A stretch of 64,000 nt of DNA, from positions 151,716 to 215,715 of the forward strand of contig CAKRLV010000001.1 in the NCBI GenBank assembly GCA_934359755.1, given 5' to 3'. This DNA is from an uncultured Agathobacter sp. Lineage in GTDB: Bacteria > Bacillota > Clostridia > Lachnospirales > Lachnospiraceae. This document shows positions 16,196-24,656 of the stretch, piece by piece. The notes beneath the pieces were generated by a model, which was not told where the DNA came from, did no database searches, and saw only the letters and a program-made list of their open reading frames with translations. Position numbers and translations under genes: made by a program. How positions within the stretch are numbered: the stretch's first letter is position 1; every line of letters starts with the position of its first letter.

Positions 16196-17416
16196 ATGAT
16201 TATTTTTTATTTTAAAAAAGAAATTTCAAGAATCATATTAATATGTCTTAGCATAAATTTTTTGTTGGGAGTAGAGTATGTCAATGCAGCTGAAAGTAAA
16301 AAAGAACCTGTTCTATATGCCAAGGCATGTTCTGTTATGGATGGAACTAACGGAAGAGTATTGTATGAAAAAGAAGGAGATAAAGAACTTTCAAATGCAA
16401 GTACAACAAAGATAATTACATGTATTCTTGTGCTTGAAAATTGTAATATCGAAGAGTATGTAACAGTATCAAATGAAGCGGCTAAACAGCCAAATGTTAA
16501 ACTTGGAATTAAAAAAGGAGAAAAATACAAAATCAAAGATCTGCTCTATGCGATGATGTTGGAATCATATAATGACTGTGCATATGCACTTGCTGAATTC
16601 GTTTCAGGGGATATAGATAAGTTTTCGGAATTAATGAACGAAAAATTATCACAAATTGGTTGTGAACACACATATTTTATAACACCGAATGGCCTTGATG
16701 CACAGATCTCAGGTAAATCTCATCACTCATCAGCAAATGATTTGTGCAGGATAATGAAATACTGCGTTTGGGATTCGGCAAAATCAGAAGAATTCCAAAA
16801 GATAACCCAGACAAAAAACTATAGCTTTATCACAGAAAATAACAGAAATGTTACAGTTACAAATCACAATAGATTACTGTTAGAAAATGAAAATATCATT
16901 TCAGGAAAGACTGGTTTTACGGCTAAAGCTGGATATTGTTATGTCGGAGCATATGAGAAAGACGGAATAAAATATTGTTTTTCATTGCTGGCATGCGGCT
17001 GGCCTAACAACAAAAATTACAAATGGGTTGACTCAAGAAAAATAATGGAATATATACAAGATTTTTTTGAAATTTATAAAAGTGACTTTCGATTCGATAA
17101 AAGTATAACGGCAAAAGATTATTACACCGGATCCCCATCGCTTTCTAAATGGAATAATAATAACAAAGTAAGTTATAAAATTATTTCAGAAAATAAGAAT
17201 TGTTTAGTAAAAAAAGATACAAAAATTACATATAAAATTAATCAGTCTGAATTCACAAATGATGTATATAAAAGAAATGAGACAATTGGAAAAATTGAGT
17301 ATTATTGCATGAAAAAATTGATTTTTTCCCAAAAAATATCTTTAAAAAATGATTTATACAAATGGAAATTAGAAGATTTATTATTTGCTGTTTTTAAAGA
17401 ATATGTAAGCTTATGA
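16196..17416 (+). CDS. dacF: D-alanyl-D-alanine carboxypeptidase (DacF-like, S11)
   Basis: Penicillin-binding carboxypeptidase that trims the terminal D-Ala from peptidoglycan stems outside the membrane. The signal peptide is at 1-31 (ILICLSINFLLGVEYVNAA). The three active-site motifs are Ser69-Thr-Thr-Lys72, Ser124-Tyr-Asn126 and Lys238-Thr-Gly240. The C-terminal ~130 residues are Lys/Asn-rich and lack an obvious amphipathic anchor. The frame is open from GTG 16187, but ATG 16196 is better spaced from AGAGGTGG. The position after scpAB is also seen for dacF in other clostridia, where this subgroup is linked to sporulation (inference). Total 406 residues. Confidence 0.9.
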   Translation: MIIFYFKKEISRIILICLSINFLLGVEYVNAAESKKEPVLYAKACSVMDGTNGRVLYEKEGDKELSNASTTKIITCILVLENCNIEEYVTVSNEAAKQPNVKLGIKKGEKYKIKDLLYAMMLESYNDCAYALAEFVSGDIDKFSELMNEKLSQIGCEHTYFITPNGLDAQISGKSHHSSANDLCRIMKYCVWDSAKSEEFQKITQTKNYSFITENNRNVTVTNHNRLLLENENIISGKTGFTAKAGYCYVGAYEKDGIKYCFSLLACGWPNNKNYKWVDSRKIMEYIQDFFEIYKSDFRFDKSITAKDYYTGSPSLSKWNNNNKVSYKIISENKNCLVKKDTKITYKINQSEFTNDVYKRNETIGKIEYYCMKKLIFSQKISLKNDLYKWKLEDLLFAVFKEYVSL

Positions 17417-17466
17417 ATTATCTTTGTAAAATATTGCAAAATATAGTGAAAAAATTAACAAATATG

Positions 17467-17495
17467 TTGAAAAAAAATGTTAAATAAGCTATTAT
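17467..17495 (+). promoter_or_regulatory. Sigma-A promoter of the decarboxylase operon
   Basis: TTGAAA (17467-17472), a 17-base spacer and TATTAT (17490-17495). The start near 17502 leaves a 40-base leader with GGAGGG. Confidence 0.82.
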
Positions 17496-17541
17496 ATACA
17501 CTAGCGTAAAATTTTTATTTTTTATAGATGGAGGGCTAAAA

Positions 17542-18978
17542 ATGAGTAGTAACAATGCAAGCTTAGCACAGCAAAGAATTGCTAAGTTAGTAGACGAGAA
17601 CAGTTTTATGGAAATTGGTTCTCTCGTAACAGCACGTAGTACAGATTTTAATCTTACTGCTGAAAAAACACCTTCTGATGGTGTGATTATTGGTCATGGC
17701 CTTATTGATGGTAATCTTGTATTTGTATACAGCCAGGATGCTTCTGTTTTAAACGGAACAATTGGCGAAATGCATGCAAAGAAAATTGCTTCAGTATATG
17801 ATATGGCTATGAAAATGGGAGCACCAGTAATTGGTTTTATCGATTGTGGTGGAATCAGACTTCAGGAGTCTGTTGATGCCTTAGATGGTTTTGGACAGAT
17901 TTACGCGAAAGAAGTTGCAGCAAGTGGTGTTATTCCACAGATTAGTGCTGTATTTGGAAATTGTGGTGGCGGACTGTCTGTAGTTCCAGCTCTTTGCGAT
18001 TTTGCATTTATCGAGAAGGAAAACGGCAAGATGTTCGTTAATTCTCCAGATGCTATTTCAGGAAACAGTGTTGAAAAATGTGATACAAGCAATGCTGAGT
18101 TCCAGGGCAAGAACAATGGATGTGTTGACATGGTTGGTTCAGAAGACGAAATCATGCAGGCAATTAGACAGCTTATTACAATGTTACCTTCAAATAACGA
18201 AGGAGATGTATATACAGATACATGTGAGGATGACCTTAACCGTGTATGCAACAATATGTTACAAATGAAAGGTGATCCAAGATATCTTCTTTCTGAGATT
18301 TCTGATGGTAATGTTTTTGTTGAAACAAAGGCAGAATTCGCACCAAATATGGTGACAGGATTTATCAAGTTAAACGGAATGACAGTAGGCGCTGTTGCTT
18401 CATGTACACAGAAATATGATTCAGAGGGCAATTTAAGCGAAGAGTATGATAATTGTCTTTCAGCAAAGGGATGTAACAAAGCTGCTGAATTCATTCAATT
18501 CTGTGATGCATTTTCTATCCCGGTGTTATCAATGACTAATGTAAATGGATTCAAAGCTTGTATGTGCAGCGAGAAGAATCTTGCCAAGGCTCTTGCAAGA
18601 ATGACATATGCATTTTCAAATGCTACATGTCCAAAGGTTAATCTTATTACTGGCGAAGCTTTCGGAAGCGCATATGTAGCATTCAATTCCAAGTCAATTG
18701 GAGCTGATCTTGTTTATGCATACCCAGAAGCTAAAGTTGGAATGATGGAGCCTGAATTGGCTGCTAAGATTATGTATCCAAATGCTGATGCTACTGAGCT
18801 TTCAGAGAAGACAGCTGAATATACTAAATTACAGTCAAGTGTATCTTCAGCAGCTGCAAGAGGTTATGTTGATTTGATTATCGAGCCAGCTGACACTAGA
18901 AAATATCTTGTTGCTGCATTTGAGATGTTATATTCAAAATGCGAATTTGTACCAGAGAAGAAACACGGAACTAAATAG
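17542..18978 (+). CDS. Acyl-CoA-type carboxyltransferase (MmdA/12S-like)
   Basis: Carboxyl-transferase-domain protein of the MmdA/AccD/PccB superfamily, which moves CO2 between biotin and an acyl-CoA. The two crotonase-like halves are visible: DGVIIGHGLIDGNLVFVYSQD with CGGIRLQESVDAL and GNCGGGLSVVPALCDF, then NVNGFKACM and GEAFGSAYVAFNSKSIGADL. At 478 residues it is some 30 shorter at the N-terminus than typical MmdA. It heads an operon with OadG-, biotin-carrier-, OadB- and OadA-type genes, so the acyl-CoA substrate (malonyl-, methylmalonyl- or other) cannot be told from sequence alone. Confidence 0.88.
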   Translation: MSSNNASLAQQRIAKLVDENSFMEIGSLVTARSTDFNLTAEKTPSDGVIIGHGLIDGNLVFVYSQDASVLNGTIGEMHAKKIASVYDMAMKMGAPVIGFIDCGGIRLQESVDALDGFGQIYAKEVAASGVIPQISAVFGNCGGGLSVVPALCDFAFIEKENGKMFVNSPDAISGNSVEKCDTSNAEFQGKNNGCVDMVGSEDEIMQAIRQLITMLPSNNEGDVYTDTCEDDLNRVCNNMLQMKGDPRYLLSEISDGNVFVETKAEFAPNMVTGFIKLNGMTVGAVASCTQKYDSEGNLSEEYDNCLSAKGCNKAAEFIQFCDAFSIPVLSMTNVNGFKACMCSEKNLAKALARMTYAFSNATCPKVNLITGEAFGSAYVAFNSKSIGADLVYAYPEAKVGMMEPELAAKIMYPNADATELSEKTAEYTKLQSSVSSAAARGYVDLIIEPADTRKYLVAAFEMLYSKCEFVPEKKHGTK

Positions 18979-18993
18979 AAAGGTGAAAGCAAT

Positions 18994-19779
18994 ATGAAGA
19001 AGAAATTAGCTTTAATGCTTACAATTTTGCTTTCTATATGCATGCTGTGTGGATGCGGTGAAGATCCAAAGAAGGTTGATTATAATGGTAAATCATATAC
19101 AGATTTATCTAATGAGGCCGTTATAAATGCATTCTATGTTTCTGATTTGTCTAAATACATTGACCCAGCAAAGGTGAGTGATAAAGATAAAGAAGCATTA
19201 ACAGGCTATGGATATACCGAAGCGCAGATCGAAGCATCTACTAATTGGAAAGATGTAGAAAGCAAATATGGAAAATGTACTCAGTTTGATGATGAGAATT
19301 TTTCATTAGATTCTATCGATACTACAGATATCTTTTCTGTAGATAAGGCAGGTAATACATTGACAACAGACTTAACTGTTAAATTTGGAAAGAAAGATGT
19401 TATTTTTGAAGTGGTATATGACTACTATGATATGTCGGTTACAGGTATCAACATGAATCCTGTACAGAGCATGAGTGAGAAGATGGCATCAGCTGGACAG
19501 AATACTATTATTTCAATGTCAATTGTATTCCTGGTTCTTATACTTATAAGTCTTATCATTAAAGGTTTTGTTATTTTCCCTAAGTTGGAAGAGAAAAAGA
19601 AAGCAAAATCTGCAAATGCTGTTGGTGATACAAAGGAGACACCTGTTGTTGAAGCTACAGCTGAAGAGACTAATCTTACAGATGATACAGAATTAGTTGC
19701 AGTTATTGCCGCTGCAATCGCTGCAAGCGAAGGAACATCTACAAGTGGTTTTGTAGTACGTTCTATTAATAGAAGATAA
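18994..19779 (+). CDS. Lipoprotein-headed OadG-like (gamma) subunit
   Basis: Membrane subunit that in decarboxylase pumps anchors the carboxyltransferase to the beta subunit. The 261 residues begin with a lipoprotein signal (lipobox ending at Cys21 in MLCGCG). An extracytoplasmic domain of about 140 residues follows, resembling DUF3887-type domains. Then come one transmembrane helix (about 169-192), a Lys/Glu/Thr-rich linker, and the OadG C-terminal signature ELVAVIAAAIAAS..GFVVRSI. OadG proteins are usually about 80-120 residues, so the head is an addition. The gene lies 15 bases after the carboxyltransferase. Confidence 0.82.
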   Translation: MKKKLALMLTILLSICMLCGCGEDPKKVDYNGKSYTDLSNEAVINAFYVSDLSKYIDPAKVSDKDKEALTGYGYTEAQIEASTNWKDVESKYGKCTQFDDENFSLDSIDTTDIFSVDKAGNTLTTDLTVKFGKKDVIFEVVYDYYDMSVTGINMNPVQSMSEKMASAGQNTIISMSIVFLVLILISLIIKGFVIFPKLEEKKKAKSANAVGDTKETPVVEATAEETNLTDDTELVAVIAAAIAASEGTSTSGFVVRSINRR

Positions 19780-19798
19780 TTTAGGAGGAATTAAATAC

Positions 19799-20164
19799 AT
19801 GAAAAATTATACAATTACTGTAAATGGAAACGTATATGACGTAACAGTAGAGGAGACAGGCTCTACACCTGGTACAGCATCTGCTCCAAAGAGAGTTGCA
19901 ACACCTGTAGCAGCTCCAGCCGCAGCACCAGCTGCCACATCAGGAGCTGGAAGCATCAAAATTGAAGCAGGCGCTGCTGGTAAAGTATTCAAGCTTGAGT
20001 CAAAAGTTGGTGACGCAGTAAAGAAAGGTGATACAGTTTTAGTTCTTGAGATTATGAAGATGGAGACACCTGTTGTTGCACCAGAAGATGGAACAGTTGC
20101 AAGCATTAATGTTGCAGTTGGTGATTCAGTAGAGTCAGGTGCTTTACTTGCTACTTTAAACTAA
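19799..20164 (+). CDS. Biotin carboxyl carrier protein of the decarboxylase
   Basis: Carries biotin between the carboxyltransferase and the Na+-pumping beta subunit. The 121 residues have a short N-terminal segment, a Pro/Ala-rich flexible linker (about 28-55) and a biotinyl domain. The domain contains EIMKMETPV, with Lys87 as the attachment site (EIMKM in place of the commoner EAMKM). The linker type is that of 1.3S/MmdC carriers. An AGGAGG site precedes the ATG; it lies between the OadG- and OadB-type genes. Confidence 0.93.
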   Translation: MKNYTITVNGNVYDVTVEETGSTPGTASAPKRVATPVAAPAAAPAATSGAGSIKIEAGAAGKVFKLESKVGDAVKKGDTVLVLEIMKMETPVVAPEDGTVASINVAVGDSVESGALLATLN

Positions 20165-20183
20165 TTAACAGGAGGAATTTATT

Positions 20184-21332
20184 GTGGAATACGTAGGTGA
20201 AACATTATCGAACCTCCTACACCAGACAGCATTTTTTAACCTGACATATGGTAATGCTGTAATGATTTTTGTGGCTTGCTTCTTCCTTTTCTTAGCTATA
20301 AAAAAAGGATTTGAGCCATTACTTCTTGTACCTATTGCATTTGGTATGCTGCTTGTAAATATCTATCCTGATATTATTGTAAGTCCAGAACATACTAGCA
20401 ATGGCGTAGGTGGTTTATTATATTACTTTTATACATTAGATGAGTGGTCAATCTTACCATCACTTATTTTCCTTGGTGTTGGAGCTATGACGGATTTCGG
20501 TCCACTCATTGCAAACCCTATAAGCTTTTTACTTGGTGCAGCCGCACAGTTTGGTATCTTCTCAGCTTATTTCCTTGCTATCGCACTTGGATTTAACGAC
20601 AAGGCCGCTGCTGCAGTATCAATCATCGGTGGTGCCGATGGACCAACATCGATTTTCCTTGCAGGAAAATTAGGACAGACTGGACTTATGGGTCCTATCG
20701 CTGTTGCCGCATATTCATATATGGCGTTAGTTCCAATTATCCAGCCACCAATTATGAAAGTGCTTACTACTAAGAAAGAACGTCAGATTAAAATGGCAAA
20801 CCTTCGTCCTGTTAGTAAGTTAGAGAGAATTTTATTCCCTATAGTAGTTACTATTATTGTCTGTCTTCTTCTTCCTACGACAGCACCACTTGTTGGTATG
20901 TTGATGCTCGGAAACTTATTCCGTGAGTCAGGTGTTGTAAGACAGTTACAGGAGACTGCTAGTAATGCACTCATGTATATCGTAGTAATTTTACTTGGAA
21001 CTTCAGTAGGTGCTACAACAAGTGCTGAATCATTCCTGAATATGAGTACAATCAAGATCGTTATATTAGGTCTTGTTGCATTTATGGTTGGTACAGCAGC
21101 TGGTGTACTTTTTGGTAAATTATTATGTGCAATTACTAAAGGAAAAATTAATCCTCTTATCGGTTCTGCCGGAGTTTCCGCAGTACCTATGGCAGCTCGT
21201 GTTTCTCAGAAGGTTGGTGCAGAAGAAGATCCTACAAACTTCCTTCTTATGCATGCTATGGGACCAAATGTTGCCGGTGTTATCGGTACAGCTGTAGCTG
21301 CTGGCTGCTTTATGGCAATATTTGGAATCTAA
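20184..21332 (+). CDS. oadB: Sodium-translocating decarboxylase beta subunit
   Basis: Multi-pass membrane protein that decarboxylates carboxybiotin and exports Na+. The 382 residues (about 9-11 helices) include GVGAMTDFGPLIANP, the key GGADGPTSIFLAGKL motif (Asp152, matching the essential Asp of characterised beta subunits) and GSAGVSAVPMAARVSQ. The start is GTG 20184, spaced 8 bases from AGGAGG. It could equally be called MmdB or GcdB; the families are not separable by sequence alone. Confidence 0.93.
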   Translation: MEYVGETLSNLLHQTAFFNLTYGNAVMIFVACFFLFLAIKKGFEPLLLVPIAFGMLLVNIYPDIIVSPEHTSNGVGGLLYYFYTLDEWSILPSLIFLGVGAMTDFGPLIANPISFLLGAAAQFGIFSAYFLAIALGFNDKAAAAVSIIGGADGPTSIFLAGKLGQTGLMGPIAVAAYSYMALVPIIQPPIMKVLTTKKERQIKMANLRPVSKLERILFPIVVTIIVCLLLPTTAPLVGMLMLGNLFRESGVVRQLQETASNALMYIVVILLGTSVGATTSAESFLNMSTIKIVILGLVAFMVGTAAGVLFGKLLCAITKGKINPLIGSAGVSAVPMAARVSQKVGAEEDPTNFLLMHAMGPNVAGVIGTAVAAGCFMAIFGI

Positions 21333-21362
21333 AAGTAGATTTTATGAAAGGAATATAGAATA

Positions 21363-22763
21363 ATGGGTGTTAAAATTACAGAAACCATTTTACGTGATGC
21401 GCATCAGTCTTTAATTGCCACAAGAATGACTACAGAGCAGATGCTTCCAATCGTTGATAAAATGGATAAAGTTGGATATCATGCAGTGGAGTGCTGGGGT
21501 GGAGCTACATTTGATGCTTCTCTCAGATTCTTAAAAGAAGATCCATGGGAGCGTCTTCGTAAATTAAGAGACGGATTCAAGAATACAAAATTACAGATGT
21601 TATTCCGTGGACAGAATATTTTAGGATACAGTCAGTATCCTGATGATGTGGTTGAATATTTTGTACAGAAATCAATTGCAAATGGAATTGATATCATCAG
21701 AATTTTCGACTGCTTAAATGATGTACGTAATCTTGAGACTGCTGTAAGAGCTTGTAAGGCTGAGAATGGTCATGCGCAGGTTGCTCTTTCATACACATTA
21801 GGTGATTCATATACTCTTGATTATTGGATGGAGACTGCTAAGAAAATCGAAGATATGGGTGCAGATTCTATCTGTATCAAGGATATGGCTGGATTATTAG
21901 TGCCAACAGCTGCTACAGAGCTTGTTCAGGCGTTGAAGAGTGCTACAACACTTCCAATCGATCTTCATACTCACTATACCTCTGGTGTAGCTTCAATGAC
22001 ATACCTTAAGGCTGTAGAAGCTGGATGTGATATTATTGATACAGCAATGTCACCACTTGCACTTGGTACATCACAGCCTGCAACAGAAGTTATGGTTAAA
22101 GCTTTTGAAGGAACAGAGTATGACACAGGATTAGATCTTGATCTTCTTTCTGAGATTGCTGATTACTTTGCACCAATCCGTGAAGAAGCATTAAAGAGCG
22201 GACTTCTTAATCCTAAGGTACTTGGAGTTAATATTCAGACTCTTAAATATCAGGTTCCTGGTGGAATGCTTTCAAACCTTGTTTCACAGCTTAAAGAGCA
22301 GGGCGCAGAAGATAAGTATGATGAAGTATTAAAGGAGGTTCCAAGAGTTCGTAAGGATCTTGGTGAACCACCACTTGTTACACCTTCTTCTCAGATTGTT
22401 GGTACTCAGGCAGTATTTAACGTATTAACAGGTGAGAGATACAAAGTTGCTACTTCACAGACAAAAGATATCCTTCTTGGTAAATATGGTCAGACAGTTA
22501 AGCCATTCAATCCAGAAGTAGTTGACAAGGTATTAGGAGAGGACAAGAAGAATGCTATTACTTGCAGACCAGCTGATTTACTTGAGCCAGGTCTTGCAAA
22601 ATTCGAGTCTGAGATGAAACAGTACAAACAGCAGGATGAGGATGTGCTTTCATATGCATTATTCCCACAGGTTGCACTGGATTTCTTCAAATATCGTGAG
22701 GCTCAGCAAACTGGTGTAGATGCTAAAGTAGCTGATACAAAGAACGGAGCTTATCCTGTTTAA
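21363..22763 (+). CDS. oadA: OadA/PycB-type carboxyltransferase (alpha subunit, no biotin domain)
   Basis: HMGL-like TIM-barrel carboxyltransferase that transfers CO2 between oxaloacetate/pyruvate and biotin. The 466 residues include TILRDAHQSLIATRM (metal-ligand Asp), FDCLNDVRNL, CIKDMAG and DLHTHYTSG (metal-binding His pair), then the conserved carboxylase domain. There is no C-terminal biotin domain, which is supplied by the separate carrier upstream. It matches the 5S subunit of transcarboxylase as well as OadA. Last gene of the operon. Confidence 0.93.
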   Translation: MGVKITETILRDAHQSLIATRMTTEQMLPIVDKMDKVGYHAVECWGGATFDASLRFLKEDPWERLRKLRDGFKNTKLQMLFRGQNILGYSQYPDDVVEYFVQKSIANGIDIIRIFDCLNDVRNLETAVRACKAENGHAQVALSYTLGDSYTLDYWMETAKKIEDMGADSICIKDMAGLLVPTAATELVQALKSATTLPIDLHTHYTSGVASMTYLKAVEAGCDIIDTAMSPLALGTSQPATEVMVKAFEGTEYDTGLDLDLLSEIADYFAPIREEALKSGLLNPKVLGVNIQTLKYQVPGGMLSNLVSQLKEQGAEDKYDEVLKEVPRVRKDLGEPPLVTPSSQIVGTQAVFNVLTGERYKVATSQTKDILLGKYGQTVKPFNPEVVDKVLGEDKKNAITCRPADLLEPGLAKFESEMKQYKQQDEDVLSYALFPQVALDFFKYREAQQTGVDAKVADTKNGAYPV

Positions 22764-22829
22764 CAGATAGTATCAATTGCAGATATATTAATCATTGTAG
22801 ATAATATACAAAGATTAAAAGATTATTAA

Positions 22830-22868
22830 AAAATACCACAAACTCAAATAGGGCTTGTGGTATTTTTG
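22830..22868 (+). terminator. Intrinsic terminator of the decarboxylase operon
   Basis: AAATACCACAA pairs with TTGTGGTATTT and is followed by TTG. Confidence 0.85.
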
Positions 22869-22882
22869 TGTATTATTTGATA

Positions 22883-22910
22883 TTGAAATTATACCTTAAA
22901 GTGATAAAAT
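22883..22910 (+). promoter_or_regulatory. Promoter of the DUF1275 gene
   Basis: TTGAAA (22883-22888), a 16-base spacer and TAAAAT (22905-22910), with GTGAGG before the ATG. Confidence 0.65.
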
Positions 22911-22930
22911 TCATTTAGTGAGGTATAGTT

Positions 22931-23638
22931 ATGGATACATATAAAGAAATATCTAATAAGAAATTCGATACAATTACACATCATATAATGGCAATATGTG
23001 GTGGCTTTATGGCATGTTATGCAGTCATGCTTCGCTCTGATTTTATAGGTAATGCCCAAACTTCCAATTTATTGTATGTTGTTTTAGGTATTTTAGGACA
23101 TAATACATTTGAAGTGTTAATTAGAATCGGTGGGGCGTTATTGTATGCAGCATCTACAGTCTTATTTGTTTTCGTCAAGAATAAATCCAATATTAATGTT
23201 AAATATTTTTCTTTGATGCTTAATTCAATATCTATTGTAATACTTGCAATGATACCAGCTGATTTTAATGCTGTACTTGCGTTATACCCGATTTTTTTTG
23301 CTATGGCATTCCAGTGGAATTCCTTTCCTGGTGATGGACAGCATGTTAGTTCAACCATTTTTTCTACGAACAATTTAAGACAATGTTCATTAGCACTGGG
23401 TGAATATTTGATTGATCAGAATAAAAAACACCTCGATAAATTGTTTTTCTTTCTTGGTTCTATAATATGTTTTCATATCGGAGCTATATTTGCTTTTTTT
23501 TGCATAAGAATTTTTAACACACAGGCTATATGGTTTGCTTTTGTTCCTATTGTACTAAATGTTGTAGTTCTGGCGATACAGATGAATTATTTGTGTGAAA
23601 ATAATGCTGAATATGACGGGAATTATTCAAAAATTTGA
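22931..23638 (+). CDS. DUF1275 (YoaK-type) membrane protein
   Basis: A 235-residue protein with about six hydrophobic helices. It belongs to the DUF1275/YoaK family by layout: an N-terminal GGFMACYAVMLRSDFIGNAQTSNL segment, with the family's G-rich first helix and the (Q/G)T-x-N loop. A central VSSTIFSTNNLRQ segment follows, and further hydrophobic helices end the protein. Function is not established; a transport role has been suggested for the family. It stands alone with its own promoter, between the decarboxylase operon and the RpiR gene. Confidence 0.8.
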   Translation: MDTYKEISNKKFDTITHHIMAICGGFMACYAVMLRSDFIGNAQTSNLLYVVLGILGHNTFEVLIRIGGALLYAASTVLFVFVKNKSNINVKYFSLMLNSISIVILAMIPADFNAVLALYPIFFAMAFQWNSFPGDGQHVSSTIFSTNNLRQCSLALGEYLIDQNKKHLDKLFFFLGSIICFHIGAIFAFFCIRIFNTQAIWFAFVPIVLNVVVLAIQMNYLCENNAEYDGNYSKI

Positions 23639-23656
23639 TTGTAAATCATTATAATT

Positions 23657-23665
23657 TGATATACT
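23657..23665 (+). promoter_or_regulatory. Extended -10 promoter of the RpiR gene
   Basis: TGATATACT is an extended -10. Possible -35 boxes (TTGTAA at 23639, TTGATT at 23635) are 15 or 19 bases away, so the TG extension probably matters. Confidence 0.6.
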
Positions 23666-23680
23666 ATAGAAGATGTATTT

Positions 23681-23706
23681 AAGGAGTTCCGATGCAGGAA
23701 CTCTTT
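23681..23706 (+). promoter_or_regulatory. Leader hairpin before the RpiR gene
   Basis: GAGTTCC (23684-23690) pairs with GGAACTC (23697-23703) around GATGCA, flanked by AA and TT. A short TTTATGATT follows, so it could be a weak attenuator. Confidence 0.45.
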
Positions 23707-23729
23707 ATGATTATATTTGGAGGCGTTAT

Positions 23730-24656
23730 ATGTCTAACACAAATGACTTATTAAATAGAATTAATAATAATTACAGCAGAATGAGCAAGGGGCAGAAGCT
23801 ACTTGCTACATATATCACTGATAATTATGATAAAGCGGTTTTTCTTACTGCCGCTAAGATGGGTGAGACAGTGGGGGTGAGTGAATCAACTGTAGTAAGA
23901 TTTGCAACTTCACTTGGATACAAAGGATATCCTGAATTTCAAAATTCATTAGAAGAACTAGTCAGAAATAAACTCAATTCCGTTCAACGAATGGAAGTTA
24001 CATATGGACGTATTACGCAATCAGAAATTTTGCAGACTGTACTTCAATCAGATGCTGATAAAATAAAAACTACACTTGAGAAAATAGATCATAATGCATT
24101 TGAACTTGCAGTTTCTACAATAATAAAGGCTAAGAAAATATACATAGTAGGAATAAGAAGCTGTGCACCACTTGCAAATTTTCTTGGATTTTATCTAAAT
24201 CTAATGTTTGACAATGTAAATTTGCTTACTACTAACAGTTCAAGTGAACTATTTGAACAAATGCTTAGAATAAGTGAGAAAGATGTAATAATTGGAATTA
24301 GTTTCCCGAGATATTCTATGAGAACTCTGAAAGCTTTAGAATTTGCAAATAATAGAAATGCAAAAGTAATTACACTTACAGACAGTATACATTCGCCAAT
24401 GAACCTATATTCATCATGTAATCTTATTGCGGATAGTGATATGGCATCAATTGTAGATTCGTTGGTCGCACCTCTTAGTGTAATTAATGCACTTATAGTT
24501 GCTTTATGCATGAAAAAACAAAAGACAGTTGCTCAGACACTTACTGAGCTTGAAGACATCTGGGGAGAATATCAGGTATATGAAAATGATGAAATAAACT
24601 ACGTTGATGATTCGCTAAAGATACATTATGCCCAGTTAAAGGATGATTATGAGTAA
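23730..24656 (+). CDS. RpiR-family transcriptional regulator (HTH + SIS)
   Basis: Sugar-phosphate-sensing regulator type. The N-terminal HTH_6 domain (1-77) includes MSKGQKLLATYI and GVSESTVVRFATSLGYKGYPEF. A SIS domain (about 125-250) follows with IYIVGIRSCAPLANF and VIIGISFPRYSMRTL. Frame extends upstream to 23673, but ATG 23730 follows a clear GGAGG. The 308 residues are full length. No sugar genes are adjacent; the HI0933 flavoprotein gene overlaps its 3' end, so the target is unknown. Confidence 0.93.
   Translation: MSNTNDLLNRINNNYSRMSKGQKLLATYITDNYDKAVFLTAAKMGETVGVSESTVVRFATSLGYKGYPEFQNSLEELVRNKLNSVQRMEVTYGRITQSEILQTVLQSDADKIKTTLEKIDHNAFELAVSTIIKAKKIYIVGIRSCAPLANFLGFYLNLMFDNVNLLTTNSSSELFEQMLRISEKDVIIGISFPRYSMRTLKALEFANNRNAKVITLTDSIHSPMNLYSSCNLIADSDMASIVDSLVAPLSVINALIVALCMKKQKTVAQTLTELEDIWGEYQVYENDEINYVDDSLKIHYAQLKDDYE

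Noticed and set aside
17901..18494. 197-residue antisense ORF in the carboxyltransferase gene
   Set aside because: Length is chance from conserved codon bias; no RBS or recognisable domain.
23681..23706. Intrinsic terminator before the RpiR gene
   Set aside because: Stem is short and the T run is weak; it lies inside the RpiR leader and was kept only as a possible attenuator.
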